A stretch of DNA of 64,000 bases from DASXIF01 sp036498145. GTDB taxonomy: Bacteria; Actinomycetota; Actinomycetes; Mycobacteriales; Jatrophihabitantaceae. The stretch is taken from contig CAVPSV010000004.1 of NCBI GenBank assembly GCA_963708625.1, forward strand, positions 1,116,001 through 1,180,000. The letters run 5' to 3'. Positions 8,470-16,637 of the stretch are shown here, one piece after another. Within the stretch, counting starts at the first letter, position 1. Each line of letters begins with the position of its first letter. The position numbers were made by a program, and so were the translations under genes. The notes under the pieces are model-generated. The model saw only the letters and a program-made list of their open reading frames with translations. It made no database searches and was not told the origin of the DNA.

Positions 8470-8890
8470 GGGTTGGGTCGACGTGCTCTCGCCGTCGACC
8501 CACTTCATGCCAGCCGGGGGGACGACCCCCCGAACCCCCGATCGGCAAACCTCCAGCCTCGGCTTAGTCGATCTCGCCACGTGCGAACACACTGATAAAA
8601 GGGACTGGCGGGTTGGGTCGACGTGCTCTCGCCGTCGACCCACTTCATGCCAGCCGGGGGGACGACCCCCCGAACCCCCCGATCGGCAAACCTCCAGCCT
8701 CGGCTTAGTCGATCTCGCCACGTGCGAACACACTGATAAAAGGGACTGGCGGGTTGGGTCGACGTGCTCTCGCCGTCGACCCACTTCATGCCAGCCGGGG
8801 GGGACGACCCCCCGAACCCCCCGATCGGCAAACCTCCAGCCTCGGCTTAGTCGATCTCGCCACGTGCGAACACACTGATGAAACGGAGCC
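8470..8890. repeat. Three tandem copies of a 140-bp hairpin-rich repeat
   Basis: The unit begins GGTTGGGTCGACGTGC at 8471, 8611 and 8752 (periods 140 and 141). The copies are almost identical and differ mainly in the length of the G and C tracts. Each unit has a hairpin GGGTCGACG/CGTCGACCC (loop 9 nt) followed by CGGGGGG-ACGA-CCCCCCG, then a unique tail that ends near ACACTGATAAAAGGG; the last copy diverges after ACACTGATGAAA. The array follows the tRNA directly, so the first hairpin could terminate it. Reading frames across it are repeats of one translated unit and are not credible genes. Confidence 0.9.
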
Positions 8891-9195
8891 TCGTTACAGA
8901 TTCTGTTGACGCGACATGACTGGTCTCGGCCAAACTATCGTTGCCTAAGCTGCTGGGCTTCGCGGGAAGCTTGGCGATCTGGTCCCGTACCAGCGAGCGC
9001 AACGTGGCTACGACAGCTGTCGTAGCCTCCCTCCGAACCGCCCGCCCGCTGATACGGGCCTGGGTCCAGGATCAGCGATGACTGCGGCGCGTTCATCAGT
9101 AATCGATACGCAGACTTTCCCGGCGGCTCGTCAGCCGGAGCGCTGCGTCAGCCCGACCGACGCACCGCTGCGAGCGGTGCCGCACGTGCGGCGCG
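8891..9195. other. Gene-poor interval with a 20-bp perfect palindrome
   Basis: No credible gene is seen between the repeat array and the LuxR regulator. GCTACGACAG/CTGTCGTAGC at 9007-9026 is a perfect palindrome without a spacer. It could be a protein-binding site or a small cruciform. The short open frame across it (about 56 codons, minus strand) has no supporting features. Confidence 0.6.
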
Positions 9196-12036
9196 TCATT
9201 GCCCCACGTGCGTGGCGAGCTGGTCGCGAGAACTGATCCCGAGCTTTGTGTAGATGTGTTGCAAGTGCGTCTCGACCGTCCGCTTGGACAGGAACAGCCG
9301 CTGCGCGATCTCCGTGGCCGACAGACCCGAGCCGGCCAGGTTGGCCACTCGGGTCTCTGCCGGTGTCAGCGCGTCGACCCCGGTGACAGCGGTGCGTCGC
9401 GGCCGAGCGCCGGCCGTGCGCAGCTCCTCCTTCGCCGCGTTCGCAACGGTGACGGCTCCGCATCGCGTCGCGACGTCGAGCGCGTCGCGCAGGTGATCGC
9501 GCGCAGCGATGCGCTGGCCTGATCGGCGAAGCGCGGAACCAAGGTCCAAGAGGACACGTGCCAGCTCCAGCCGTACCGGTGTTCGGCGAAGCAGCATCTC
9601 GGCTTCGGACAACTCAGCGATTGCAGCGTCATGATCGCCGGCGACCATCGCCCGAACGCGATGCGCGGAGCCGATCGAGGCAGGCGTGCCCCACGCGGCG
9701 GCAGACGCCACCTCGTCTTCGGCCACGGCTCGAGCCTGCTCGAGGCGACCCAATCGAAGGAGTCCGCTGACTGCTTCGGGCCGCCATGGCACGAAGATCG
9801 GGTTGCGGATACCGAACACGGCATTGCGCCGTCCGCACTCCAACAGATCCGCCGTCCCCTGCTCGGTGTGGCCGTCAGCCAGCCGAAGCCGGCCCCGGGC
9901 GGCGAGCAAGATGCTGAACGGCGCGTGGACTGCGACCTGACCGTCGGGACTCACCCGGTCAAGGACCTCTTGGGCGGTCTCGAGCTCGCCGCGGTCGACC
10001 AGGGTCCAGATCAGCCAGCCGGCGCCAACGGCCGCACCCAGCAGTAAGCCGGACCGAAGGGTGATCTCGACGCTCGTCTGCGCCTCCGCCTCTGCCTCGG
10101 CCAGATTTCCCGCGCGGAAGGCGTGGATCGCTCGCATGCACGACAGGAACGCAAACAGATGTTCCGACCCGCGCTCGACCGCGATGGCTTGCGCCTCGTC
10201 GATCACACCAGCGGCTTGATCAAGTTCGTCGGCGCAGGTGAGCGCCATGATCGGGCCGGTCAGCTCGTGCGGCTGGACACCGCGTTCCCGTAGCAGTCGA
10301 CCATCGGAAAGGGCGCGCCGAGCCAAGTCGACCGCGCGATCGGCATCCTCGGAGCGCCACATGCGGTGGTACGCGAGGTGGCACAACATCATCCGCTCAC
10401 CGGCTGAAGTTCCAGTCAGGTCCTCGCCGACGGCGGCCATGCGCTCGAGGGCGGGTTCGATCGCCCGAGGATCGAGCATCGCCGCCGCGACGAACTGCGC
10501 CTCGAGTTCGAGTTCTCGATTTGAATCACCGGACAACTCGGCTTGCACCGTGTTGAGCATGCCGAGCGTCTCCTCGGTCCGGCCGGATGCCAGCAAGAAC
10601 CAGGCGGCATGCTCGAACGCGAGCGCGCGCATGGACGGGTCGCTGGCGGCTGCGAACGCCGCTGGTAACCGCGCCGCGGCAGCAGGGTCGGCCGCCGCGG
10701 CCTCGGCGGCCGCCAGCTCGAGCAGTACCTGCGCGCGCAACCCGACCGGGGGTGGTTCTGCAAGCGCACGGCGAAGGTAGGCGCACGCCGCGGCCAGCGA
10801 CCCACGTGCTGAGGCTTCGGCGGCTGCGCGGCGTAACTGGTCGACGACATCTGCGTCATTCCGCGGAGCGGACAGCAGCACATGCGCGGCGACGCGTTCG
10901 ATCGGGTGGTTGTCCGCGGTCAGTGCACGTGCTGCCCGGTCATGCAGCTCTGCGCGTTGCGGGGTCCGCAGATACCCGTAAACCGCGGCACGGACCAGTG
11001 CGTGTACATAGCGGAGTGGATAGTCAGGCTCGAGTAAGGCGGCCGCCATGAGCTGGCCGGCGGCCTGGCTTGCCGCGGACACCGGTATCTCCGCAACCTC
11101 CGCGGCGACCCGAAGCTCGACTCCCGTGCCGAATACGGCCACCGCGCCGGCGAGCGTGCGGGCGTTCGCCGGCAGGCCGTCCAGGCGGCCCAGCACCTGT
11201 CGCGCGACTGCCTCAGACGGTGCCCATCGAACCGCCGACACCGTCGCATCGATCGGTCTATGCCCCGACCGCAGCAGCTCGCCACAGAGCTCCCGCAGCA
11301 GGAACGGGTTACCGCCGGTCACGTCGTGACACGCACGGCTGAACAGAGGTTGTGGTTGCTCGGCAAACAGCTGGGCGACGACGGCTGACCCGCCGTCCTC
11401 GGTCAACGGGTTGGGACGGAGCAGGGTGGCGCTCGCCTCCTGCTTGATGGCCTCGATCAGCGGAACGGGAGCATCGGGCTCGTTGGAGCGCGAGGTGGCG
11501 ATGAGCACCACCGGAAGCCCGTCAAGTCTGCGGGCCGAATAGTGCAGCCACCGAAGCGTTGGTTCATCGGCCCAGTGCGCGTCATCCACTGAAATGACAA
11601 GCGGCGTGGTGCTCGACAGTCCGGACGTCAACCAGTAGAGACCGTGCAGGAGAGCGAAGACGTCGCCGGGTGGTCCGCTTGCGCCTTCGGCGGCCGCGTC
11701 GTCGACGATCGGTCCAGCCAGTGCCGCAGCGCCGGTGAGCAGAGCGGCACGTTCGCCTGCGGGCAGCGCGGAAACAGCTGGTTCGAACAGCTGCCGGGCA
11801 ACTCCAAAGGAGAACTCTCGCTCGAACTCCGCACCCGACGCGGACAGAACGCGAAAGCCGGCTCGCCGGGCCAGTTCCAGTGCTGCGAACAGCAGGTGGC
11901 TCTTGCCGATGCCGGGTGGTCCATCGACGACGACTGCCTGCCCGTCCCCGTTGGCGGCACGGGACAGCACGTCCGCAAGCACCTGCAATTCGCCATCGCG
12001 CTCGAGCAACTGGGCGGACCAGCGCTCCGCGGACAC
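9196..12036 (-). CDS. Large AAA/LuxR-family transcriptional regulator (LAL type)
   Basis: This is a 946-residue regulator of the LAL class. The N-terminal ATPase domain has Walker A GPPGIGKS (residues 39-46) and Walker B-like PLVISVDDAHWAD. A long alpha-helical, TPR-like middle is rich in Ala and Leu. The C-terminal LuxR/GerE helix-turn-helix reads LTPAETRVANLAGSGLSATE and continues through KRTVETHLQHIYTKLG. Such proteins usually activate nearby metabolic genes in response to a ligand sensed by the ATPase/TPR part. The target is unknown. The GTG start is supported by TAGAGT 6 nt upstream. The gene stands alone, with repeats downstream and a small divergent frame upstream. Confidence 0.92.
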   Translation of the reverse strand: MSAERWSAQLLERDGELQVLADVLSRAANGDGQAVVVDGPPGIGKSHLLFAALELARRAGFRVLSASGAEFEREFSFGVARQLFEPAVSALPAGERAALLTGAAALAGPIVDDAAAEGASGPPGDVFALLHGLYWLTSGLSSTTPLVISVDDAHWADEPTLRWLHYSARRLDGLPVVLIATSRSNEPDAPVPLIEAIKQEASATLLRPNPLTEDGGSAVVAQLFAEQPQPLFSRACHDVTGGNPFLLRELCGELLRSGHRPIDATVSAVRWAPSEAVARQVLGRLDGLPANARTLAGAVAVFGTGVELRVAAEVAEIPVSAASQAAGQLMAAALLEPDYPLRYVHALVRAAVYGYLRTPQRAELHDRAARALTADNHPIERVAAHVLLSAPRNDADVVDQLRRAAAEASARGSLAAACAYLRRALAEPPPVGLRAQVLLELAAAEAAAADPAAAARLPAAFAAASDPSMRALAFEHAAWFLLASGRTEETLGMLNTVQAELSGDSNRELELEAQFVAAAMLDPRAIEPALERMAAVGEDLTGTSAGERMMLCHLAYHRMWRSEDADRAVDLARRALSDGRLLRERGVQPHELTGPIMALTCADELDQAAGVIDEAQAIAVERGSEHLFAFLSCMRAIHAFRAGNLAEAEAEAQTSVEITLRSGLLLGAAVGAGWLIWTLVDRGELETAQEVLDRVSPDGQVAVHAPFSILLAARGRLRLADGHTEQGTADLLECGRRNAVFGIRNPIFVPWRPEAVSGLLRLGRLEQARAVAEDEVASAAAWGTPASIGSAHRVRAMVAGDHDAAIAELSEAEMLLRRTPVRLELARVLLDLGSALRRSGQRIAARDHLRDALDVATRCGAVTVANAAKEELRTAGARPRRTAVTGVDALTPAETRVANLAGSGLSATEIAQRLFLSKRTVETHLQHIYTKLGISSRDQLATHVGQ

Positions 12037-12042
12037 GAGTGG

Positions 12043-12048
12043 ACTCTA
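12043..12048 (-). promoter_or_regulatory. -10 box for LuxR regulator (leaderless)
   Basis: Minus-strand TAGAGT, then CCACTC (6 nt), then GTG at 12036. Confidence 0.5.
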
Positions 12049-12166
12049 GTTCGAACAGGCGCCCGCCAACGATTCAGCTTTACTCAGCTGCTTTTCAGAT
12101 CCGGTGTGCGGAACGTACGTACTCGATACGGACGACAGCCAACCCGGGATCCCGCACGATCACACG

Positions 12167-12361
12167 ATGGATGGCAGTCGGTACGCCCACGTCGAACTCG
12201 ACCTCCAGGTCGGCGTCGAGCCGATGACGGGCCGTGCCTACACGACGCGAGACGGTCAGCTCGAGTTCCGAGGCGTGCTCGAGCTGCTCGGACTGCTCGA
12301 CGACGCCCGCGTTGCCCAGCCTGCTGACGGCACGTCCACCCCTGACCATCGGGCGAACTGA
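12167..12361 (+). CDS. Small hypothetical protein, 64 aa
   Basis: The frame reads MDGSRYAHVELDLQVGVEPM and ends soon after LEFRGVLELLGLLDDAR. The alternating hydrophobic pattern and the 'F-x-G-x-LELLG-LLDDAR' ending resemble small actinobacterial proteins of unknown function that I recall but cannot name. An in-frame GTG at 12104 would add 21 residues. The opposite strand is also open here, so codon bias alone does not settle the strand. No function is proposed. Confidence 0.4.
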   Translation: MDGSRYAHVELDLQVGVEPMTGRAYTTRDGQLEFRGVLELLGLLDDARVAQPADGTSTPDHRAN

Positions 12362-12483
12362 CCACCGGGGTTACCCTCCGCCGCGTCGACCGGGCAAGCT
12401 GGCGGCATGCAGTTTTGCGCCGAGTTTGTGTCGGCACCCTGCCAGCCGACCACGCGAGCGATGGCGGCCACCGGGGCGTCGGC

Positions 12484-13818
12484 GTGAGCAAGGACGCGGA
12501 CGGGATTCCGCAGGGTGGTGCACGCCGGGCCGCACGGCTCGCGTCGGTGCCGGCGGGCTTCGCCGGCCGGGCGGTCGCGGGGTGGGGCAAACGCATGGTC
12601 GGCGGCGACCGGGACGAGATCGCGCTGCGGATGCTCGAGCGCAACGCCGAGCAGCTGTTCTCGGTGCTGGGCGAGCTCAAGGGCGGTGCGATGAAGCTCG
12701 GTCAGGCCTTGTCCGTCTACGAGACGATGGTGCCGACGGAACTGGCCGAGCCGTACCGCATCGCGCTCACCAAACTGCAGACGCAAGGCCCGGGCATGCC
12801 GGCGCGGACCGTGCACGACGTGCTCGACCGGCAACTCGGGCGCAACTGGCGCACGCGATTCTCCTCATTCGACGACGAGCCGGCGGCGGCGGCGAGCATC
12901 GGCCAGGTACACCGCGGGGTGTGGCGCGACGGCCGCGAGGTCGCGATCAAGATCCAGTACCCGGGCGCGGACGTCGCGTTGCAGACCGATCTGAAAACGC
13001 TGCAACGCTTCAGCCGATTTCTCACCCTGGTCATCCCCTCGTTGGACGCGCAGGAGCTGGTGCGTGAGGTTCGCGACCGGATGCTCGAAGAACTCGACTA
13101 CCGCGCCGAGGCAGATCATCAGCGGCGATTCGCCGAGGTACTTCGCGGCGACCCCGCCGTTCGCGTACCCGAGGTGCTCGCCTCTGCACCCAAGGTGATC
13201 ATCTCCGAGTGGCTGGACGGCGAGAAACTGTCCGAGCGTCTCAACCGTGACGACGTCGACGAGCAGATGCAGAAGGAGCACGACTCGATCGCACAGACGA
13301 TGATCGAGCTGCTGTTCTCGTCCCCGTCGCGCATCGGCCTGCTGCATGCCGACCCGCACCCCGGGAACTTCCTGATCTTGCGCGACGGGCGCATCGGCAT
13401 CGTCGACTTCGGCGCCGTCGCGGTGCTGCCGGACGGGACTCCCCCGGTGCTCGGACGCATCGTCCGGCTGGCCGCTGATCGCGACGCAGACGAGCTGATG
13501 ACGCTGTTGCACGCCGAACGGTTCGTGGTCGGCGACATCCCACCGGCCGACGTGCTGCGCTGGCTCGGTGCGCTGGCCGATCCGCTGCGGTCCGAGGAGT
13601 TCCACTTCAATCGCGCCTGGATCGCGCGCGAGGGGCAGCGGGTGACCAATGTCCGTAGCGACGCCTATCTGAAGACCGCGCGCTCGTTCAACCTGCCGGC
13701 TGAGTACATGTTGGTCGTCCGGGTGACGGGCGGGTGGATGAACATCCTGGCCCAGCTCGGTGCGACGGTGCATGCCCGTGCGGTGGCCAGCCGCTGGCTC
13801 AACGGATTCGGCGACTGA
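12484..13818 (+). CDS. ABC1/UbiB/ADCK-family atypical kinase
   Basis: This is a 444-residue protein of the ABC1/UbiB atypical kinase family. It has the family-specific KLGQ loop (about residues 71-74), AAASIGQVHRG in place of a normal P-loop, the VAIKIQYPG lysine strand, the catalytic-type HADPHPGNF and IVDFGAV (DFG). Members support isoprenoid quinone or lipid metabolism and bind ATP without clear protein-kinase activity. The GTG at 12484 is chosen because conservation starts after it. An in-frame TTG at 12415 would add 23 unconserved residues. Its 3' end overlaps the convergent MmcQ/YjbR gene by 20 bp. Confidence 0.85.
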   Translation: MSKDADGIPQGGARRAARLASVPAGFAGRAVAGWGKRMVGGDRDEIALRMLERNAEQLFSVLGELKGGAMKLGQALSVYETMVPTELAEPYRIALTKLQTQGPGMPARTVHDVLDRQLGRNWRTRFSSFDDEPAAAASIGQVHRGVWRDGREVAIKIQYPGADVALQTDLKTLQRFSRFLTLVIPSLDAQELVREVRDRMLEELDYRAEADHQRRFAEVLRGDPAVRVPEVLASAPKVIISEWLDGEKLSERLNRDDVDEQMQKEHDSIAQTMIELLFSSPSRIGLLHADPHPGNFLILRDGRIGIVDFGAVAVLPDGTPPVLGRIVRLAADRDADELMTLLHAERFVVGDIPPADVLRWLGALADPLRSEEFHFNRAWIAREGQRVTNVRSDAYLKTARSFNLPAEYMLVVRVTGGWMNILAQLGATVHARAVASRWLNGFGD

Positions 13819-14149
13819 GGTAGTCCGCTGCTATCGACTTGGGTACGCACATCGTCCACGCGTCGAGCACGAGTTCGCGCAACCGGTCGGCGTCGAGCAC
13901 GTCCATCCGCGCGTTGAGCCACTGGTAACGCTCGTCTGATTTTTCCGGCGGCAGGAACAGCTCAGGTTCTCCGGCGAGCGCGGTGGCGCGCTCGTCGCGG
14001 GGGAACCCGAAACCGATGATCGATTCATCGCGCGAGAGCGCGACGAAAACGATCCGGCCGACCCGCCATTTCACCCGGTCGCGGACAACCACCTCGTAGG
14101 CCCGAGGCAGGTCGCGCACGATCTCGCGAATGCTGTCCGCCGTCACCAC
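13799..14149 (-). CDS. MmcQ/YjbR family protein
   Basis: This is a protein of about 116 residues of the MmcQ/YjbR family (double-wing fold, proposed DNA or ligand binding, no known enzyme activity). Typical features are the ALPGV-like start (IVRDLPRAYEVVV), VKWRVGRIVFVALSRDESIIGFGFP, and the C-terminal ARMDVLDADRLRELVLDAWTM followed by VPKSIA. The GTG at 14149 is used; an adjacent GTG at 14146 is equally possible, and a longer frame to 14239 adds unconserved sequence. GGCAGG lies about 8 nt upstream. Confidence 0.75.
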   Translation of the reverse strand: MVTADSIREIVRDLPRAYEVVVRDRVKWRVGRIVFVALSRDESIIGFGFPRDERATALAGEPELFLPPEKSDERYQWLNARMDVLDADRLRELVLDAWTMCVPKSIAADYLSRRIR

Positions 14150-14192
14150 GAGGTCAACCTGCCACGTTGGTCCGACACCGACCGGGGCAGCC

Positions 14193-15146
14193 TCAGGAAC
14201 CCCCAGCCGTCGCGGGTGCTCGGCCTCGCGCGGAAGCACGCCGGACCAGCGTCGCGGCCCGCACGCCCTGCTGTTGCGCTACCTGCTGCCAGGCCGCGTA
14301 GGAGCGACGGTGGTAGCGGAACCGCGCGGGCGTCAACGGCACCGACCAGCGCACCGCGCGCAAGATCACGTCATGCACAATTCTTTGCGGTAATCCGTAC
14401 GGCAGGCCGAGTTTGTCTCTCGCCACCGGCGGCAGCTGCCCGCTCGCGAACACCACGGCCAGATAGCCGATCACTCGGCCCAGCGGTCGCCACAACGGTT
14501 CGGGAAAGCCATGCAGTGGCGGCGGCACCGGCGGCGCCTTGAACGTCGCGAGCAGCCACTGCGCCGCCGGGGTGTACTCGAGCACGTCGTCGACGTAGCG
14601 ATCCCAGTAGGCGTCGAAGTCGTCCAGCGTCTCCGGCACGTTGCGCATGGTCATGCCGTACAGGCGATACCACTGCTTCGCCTCGGCGTAGAGCTGCTCC
14701 TGTTCGGCTCGGGTGAACGGGCCCATGATCTGCGAGAACCCGTAGATCAAACCGTGCACGAAGGTGGCGTGCGCCCAGTGGAACACTTCCGGGTTGAGCG
14801 CGCTGTATCGCTCACCGCTCGGCAGCGTCCCGGTGATCGCCTCGTGGAAGCCGCGCACCGTTCGTGCGGTCTCAGGTGCCTGCGGGCCGTCGTAGATGAC
14901 GCCATAGATCGGGCCCATCGACCGTGCGAACCGGCCGAACGGATCCTCCTTCACGTTGGAGTGCTCGTCGACCGCGTGACCGAGCACCGGGTGCATCACC
15001 TGCAGCAGTTGCGGCACCGTGCCCGCAGTGAAGCCGACCATCAGGCCGAAGTAACGCCAGGTGAGCGAATCCGGACCGAGCGGCGCCGGGTCCTCGGCGG
15101 TGCTCCGACGCTTCGAGTTGACTGCCTGCATGCCGGCACCGGTCAT
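14193..15146 (-). CDS. Oxygenase MpaB family protein (DUF2236)
   Basis: This is a 317-residue member of the DUF2236/MpaB family, which includes haem b-dependent latex-clearing proteins and the MpaB lyase. Visible family blocks are a proline/leucine-rich start, HPVLGHAVDEHS (probable haem-region His), FHEAITGTLPSGERYSAL, HWAHATFVHGLIYG and a closing RYHRRSYAAW. The substrate is unknown. ATG 15146 is preferred to the longer frame because of GAGGTGGG just upstream. It is divergent from the TetR gene, and the operator between them may control both. Family members near TetR genes are common in actinomycetes. Confidence 0.8.
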   Translation of the reverse strand: MTGAGMQAVNSKRRSTAEDPAPLGPDSLTWRYFGLMVGFTAGTVPQLLQVMHPVLGHAVDEHSNVKEDPFGRFARSMGPIYGVIYDGPQAPETARTVRGFHEAITGTLPSGERYSALNPEVFHWAHATFVHGLIYGFSQIMGPFTRAEQEQLYAEAKQWYRLYGMTMRNVPETLDDFDAYWDRYVDDVLEYTPAAQWLLATFKAPPVPPPLHGFPEPLWRPLGRVIGYLAVVFASGQLPPVARDKLGLPYGLPQRIVHDVILRAVRWSVPLTPARFRYHRRSYAAWQQVAQQQGVRAATLVRRASARGRAPATAGGS

Positions 15147-15255
15147 GTCACCACCCACCTCACCCCGCTTGTCGACCCGCCTTGATCGCTGGTGGCGGCG
15201 GGCTCGGCCGTCCAGCTGGATCACCGAGCTACGAATCACCATCCGCGAATCACCA

Positions 15256-15277
15256 TCTGACACCGTATGATGTCAGA
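15256..15277. promoter_or_regulatory. Inverted-repeat operator over the TetR -10 box
   Basis: Half-sites TCTGACA and TGTCAGA flank an 8-bp centre in a 22-bp palindrome. A consensus -10 (TATGAT, 15266-15271) lies inside it, 8 nt before the TetR ATG. Upstream, CGAATCACCATC is directly repeated at 15232-15243 and 15246-15257. The arrangement is that of an autoregulatory TetR operator. Confidence 0.75.
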
Positions 15278-15279
15278 TT

Positions 15280-15963
15280 ATGCCCGCGCCCATCGGATCC
15301 GCCAACCCCCAACCGGCTGCCGGGCGCCGGTACAGCGGCGCCACCTCCGAGCAGCGGCGTCAGCGACGCCGGCAGGCGCTGCTCGCGGCGGCCGCAGACC
15401 TCGCCCGCGACCAGGGGTTGCCGGCCGTCGGGTACCGCGCCGTCTGCCGGCGCGCGGCATTGTCGGAGCGCTACTTCTACGAGAGCTTCACCGACGTCGA
15501 CGACCTACTCACGGCGTTGTTCGCCGAACAGCTCGGCGTCGTCGTCGAGCGGGTCAGCGCAGCGGTCGCGGACGCCGAGCCAACACCGAACGCCACTATC
15601 CACGCCGCGATCGCCGCATTCGTCGATCACATCGCCGCCGACCCGTTGCGGGCACGGATGCTCGTCGACTCGGCAGCGCACCCCGCACTGCGCGAATTGC
15701 GGGCGCACGCATTGCAGATCTTCGCGGACATGATGATCGAGGTTGCGCGGGAGTTCTACGGCACTCCTGCCGACGCTCGTACGCGCCGTCGCAACAGGCA
15801 CGTCACCGTGGCGCTGGCCGGCGGCCTGAACGAGATCCTGTCGCAGTGGATCGACACGCCAGTGGCACGCGAGTCGCACGTCGAGATCATCGAGGACACC
15901 ACCGCGCTGTTCGCAGCCGCGGTACAACTGCTCAGTCGCGAACCGGCGACCACTGTCCGCTGA
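15280..15963 (+). CDS. TetR-family transcriptional regulator
   Basis: This is a 227-residue TetR repressor. The N-terminal helix-turn-helix spans about residues 30-75 (RRQALLAAAADLARDQG through GYRAVCRRAALSERYFYESF). The C-terminal ligand domain is helical and of unknown specificity. The ATG at 15280 lies 8 nt after the -10 box, so the transcript would be essentially leaderless and the palindrome at 15256-15277 would block its own transcription. It is divergent from the MpaB-type oxygenase, the likely co-regulated gene. Confidence 0.9.
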   Translation: MPAPIGSANPQPAAGRRYSGATSEQRRQRRRQALLAAAADLARDQGLPAVGYRAVCRRAALSERYFYESFTDVDDLLTALFAEQLGVVVERVSAAVADAEPTPNATIHAAIAAFVDHIAADPLRARMLVDSAAHPALRELRAHALQIFADMMIEVAREFYGTPADARTRRRNRHVTVALAGGLNEILSQWIDTPVARESHVEIIEDTTALFAAAVQLLSREPATTVR

Positions 15964-15996
15964 AGATCAAGCCATGTCTGCGCGGCGCCAGGCCGC

Positions 15997-16572
15997 TCAG
16001 CCGTAACAGAGCCCCTGCTTCTTCGCACCGGTTATCGTCTGCGAGTTCTTCTGCACACCGTCGACCGTCACGCTGCAATGCACCGGGGTGCCTGCCGTGT
16101 TCGTCTGAATGAAGATCGCCGAGTACGGCCCTTCCGGACCGCGGGCGACGAAGCTCTTGGTGAAGCCACCGTTCACATCGTGCAGATCGCCGACCTGGTC
16201 GCTGTCCGCGCTCGGCACCAGGTAGCCGAGGCGCAGGATCGATCCGCTCGAGGTGACGGTGAGCACGATCTTGTGACCGGGCAGACCGCGGAAGTTCTTG
16301 CCCAGCTTGCTGGTCAGCTGCGCTGGGAACACGCTCAGAATCGACGAATTCGCGCCCGACCCGGTGGGCGTGCCGGTGGGCAGCACGTTCCCCGGCGAGC
16401 CCCCGCCCGATCCGGCGCCGTCCCCGCCGGCAACCGGCGGAGCGCTGGGCGACGAATCGTCCAGTTGAGTCGCGAACAGCACGAGGCCCAGGACAACAGC
16501 GGCGATGGCGAGCAGCACCGCCGCGATCTGCACATGCCGGCGTCTGAACCGCCTGTGTCGCCGTCTGGCCAT
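15997..16572 (-). CDS. MmpS-like membrane-anchored protein
   Basis: This is a 191-residue protein with a very basic start, one membrane helix at about 16-34, a Gly/Ser/Pro-rich linker and a beta-rich outer domain. The domain's last part, VHCSVTVDGVQKNSQTITGA followed by LCYG, resembles the closing strand of MmpS-type accessory proteins (I-x-C-x-I-x-V-D-G), with two cysteines placed to form a disulfide. MmpS proteins assist MmpL lipid exporters, but no MmpL gene is in the window. The assignment is a resemblance, not proof. It lies next to the DUF4012 gene on the same strand and may belong to the envelope locus. Confidence 0.5.
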   Translation of the reverse strand: MARRRHRRFRRRHVQIAAVLLAIAAVVLGLVLFATQLDDSSPSAPPVAGGDGAGSGGGSPGNVLPTGTPTGSGANSSILSVFPAQLTSKLGKNFRGLPGHKIVLTVTSSGSILRLGYLVPSADSDQVGDLHDVNGGFTKSFVARGPEGPYSAIFIQTNTAGTPVHCSVTVDGVQKNSQTITGAKKQGLCYG

Positions 16573-16637
16573 ACCTGGTTAACGATGACCTGACGCGCAG
16601 GGTAACGACGGGTGGCGCCCGTCCTGGGCTGTCTGCG

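Noticed and set aside
8470..8890. CRISPR array
   Set aside because: Repeats are 140 bp, contiguous and without variable spacers, and no cas genes are present.
8926..9096. Small minus-strand frame of about 56 codons
   Set aside because: No ribosome site, no conserved pattern, and it crosses the palindrome.
12095..12349. 84-residue minus-strand frame opposite the small plus-strand protein
   Set aside because: The plus-strand reading has the more protein-like pattern, but the choice is weak and is reflected in the confidence.
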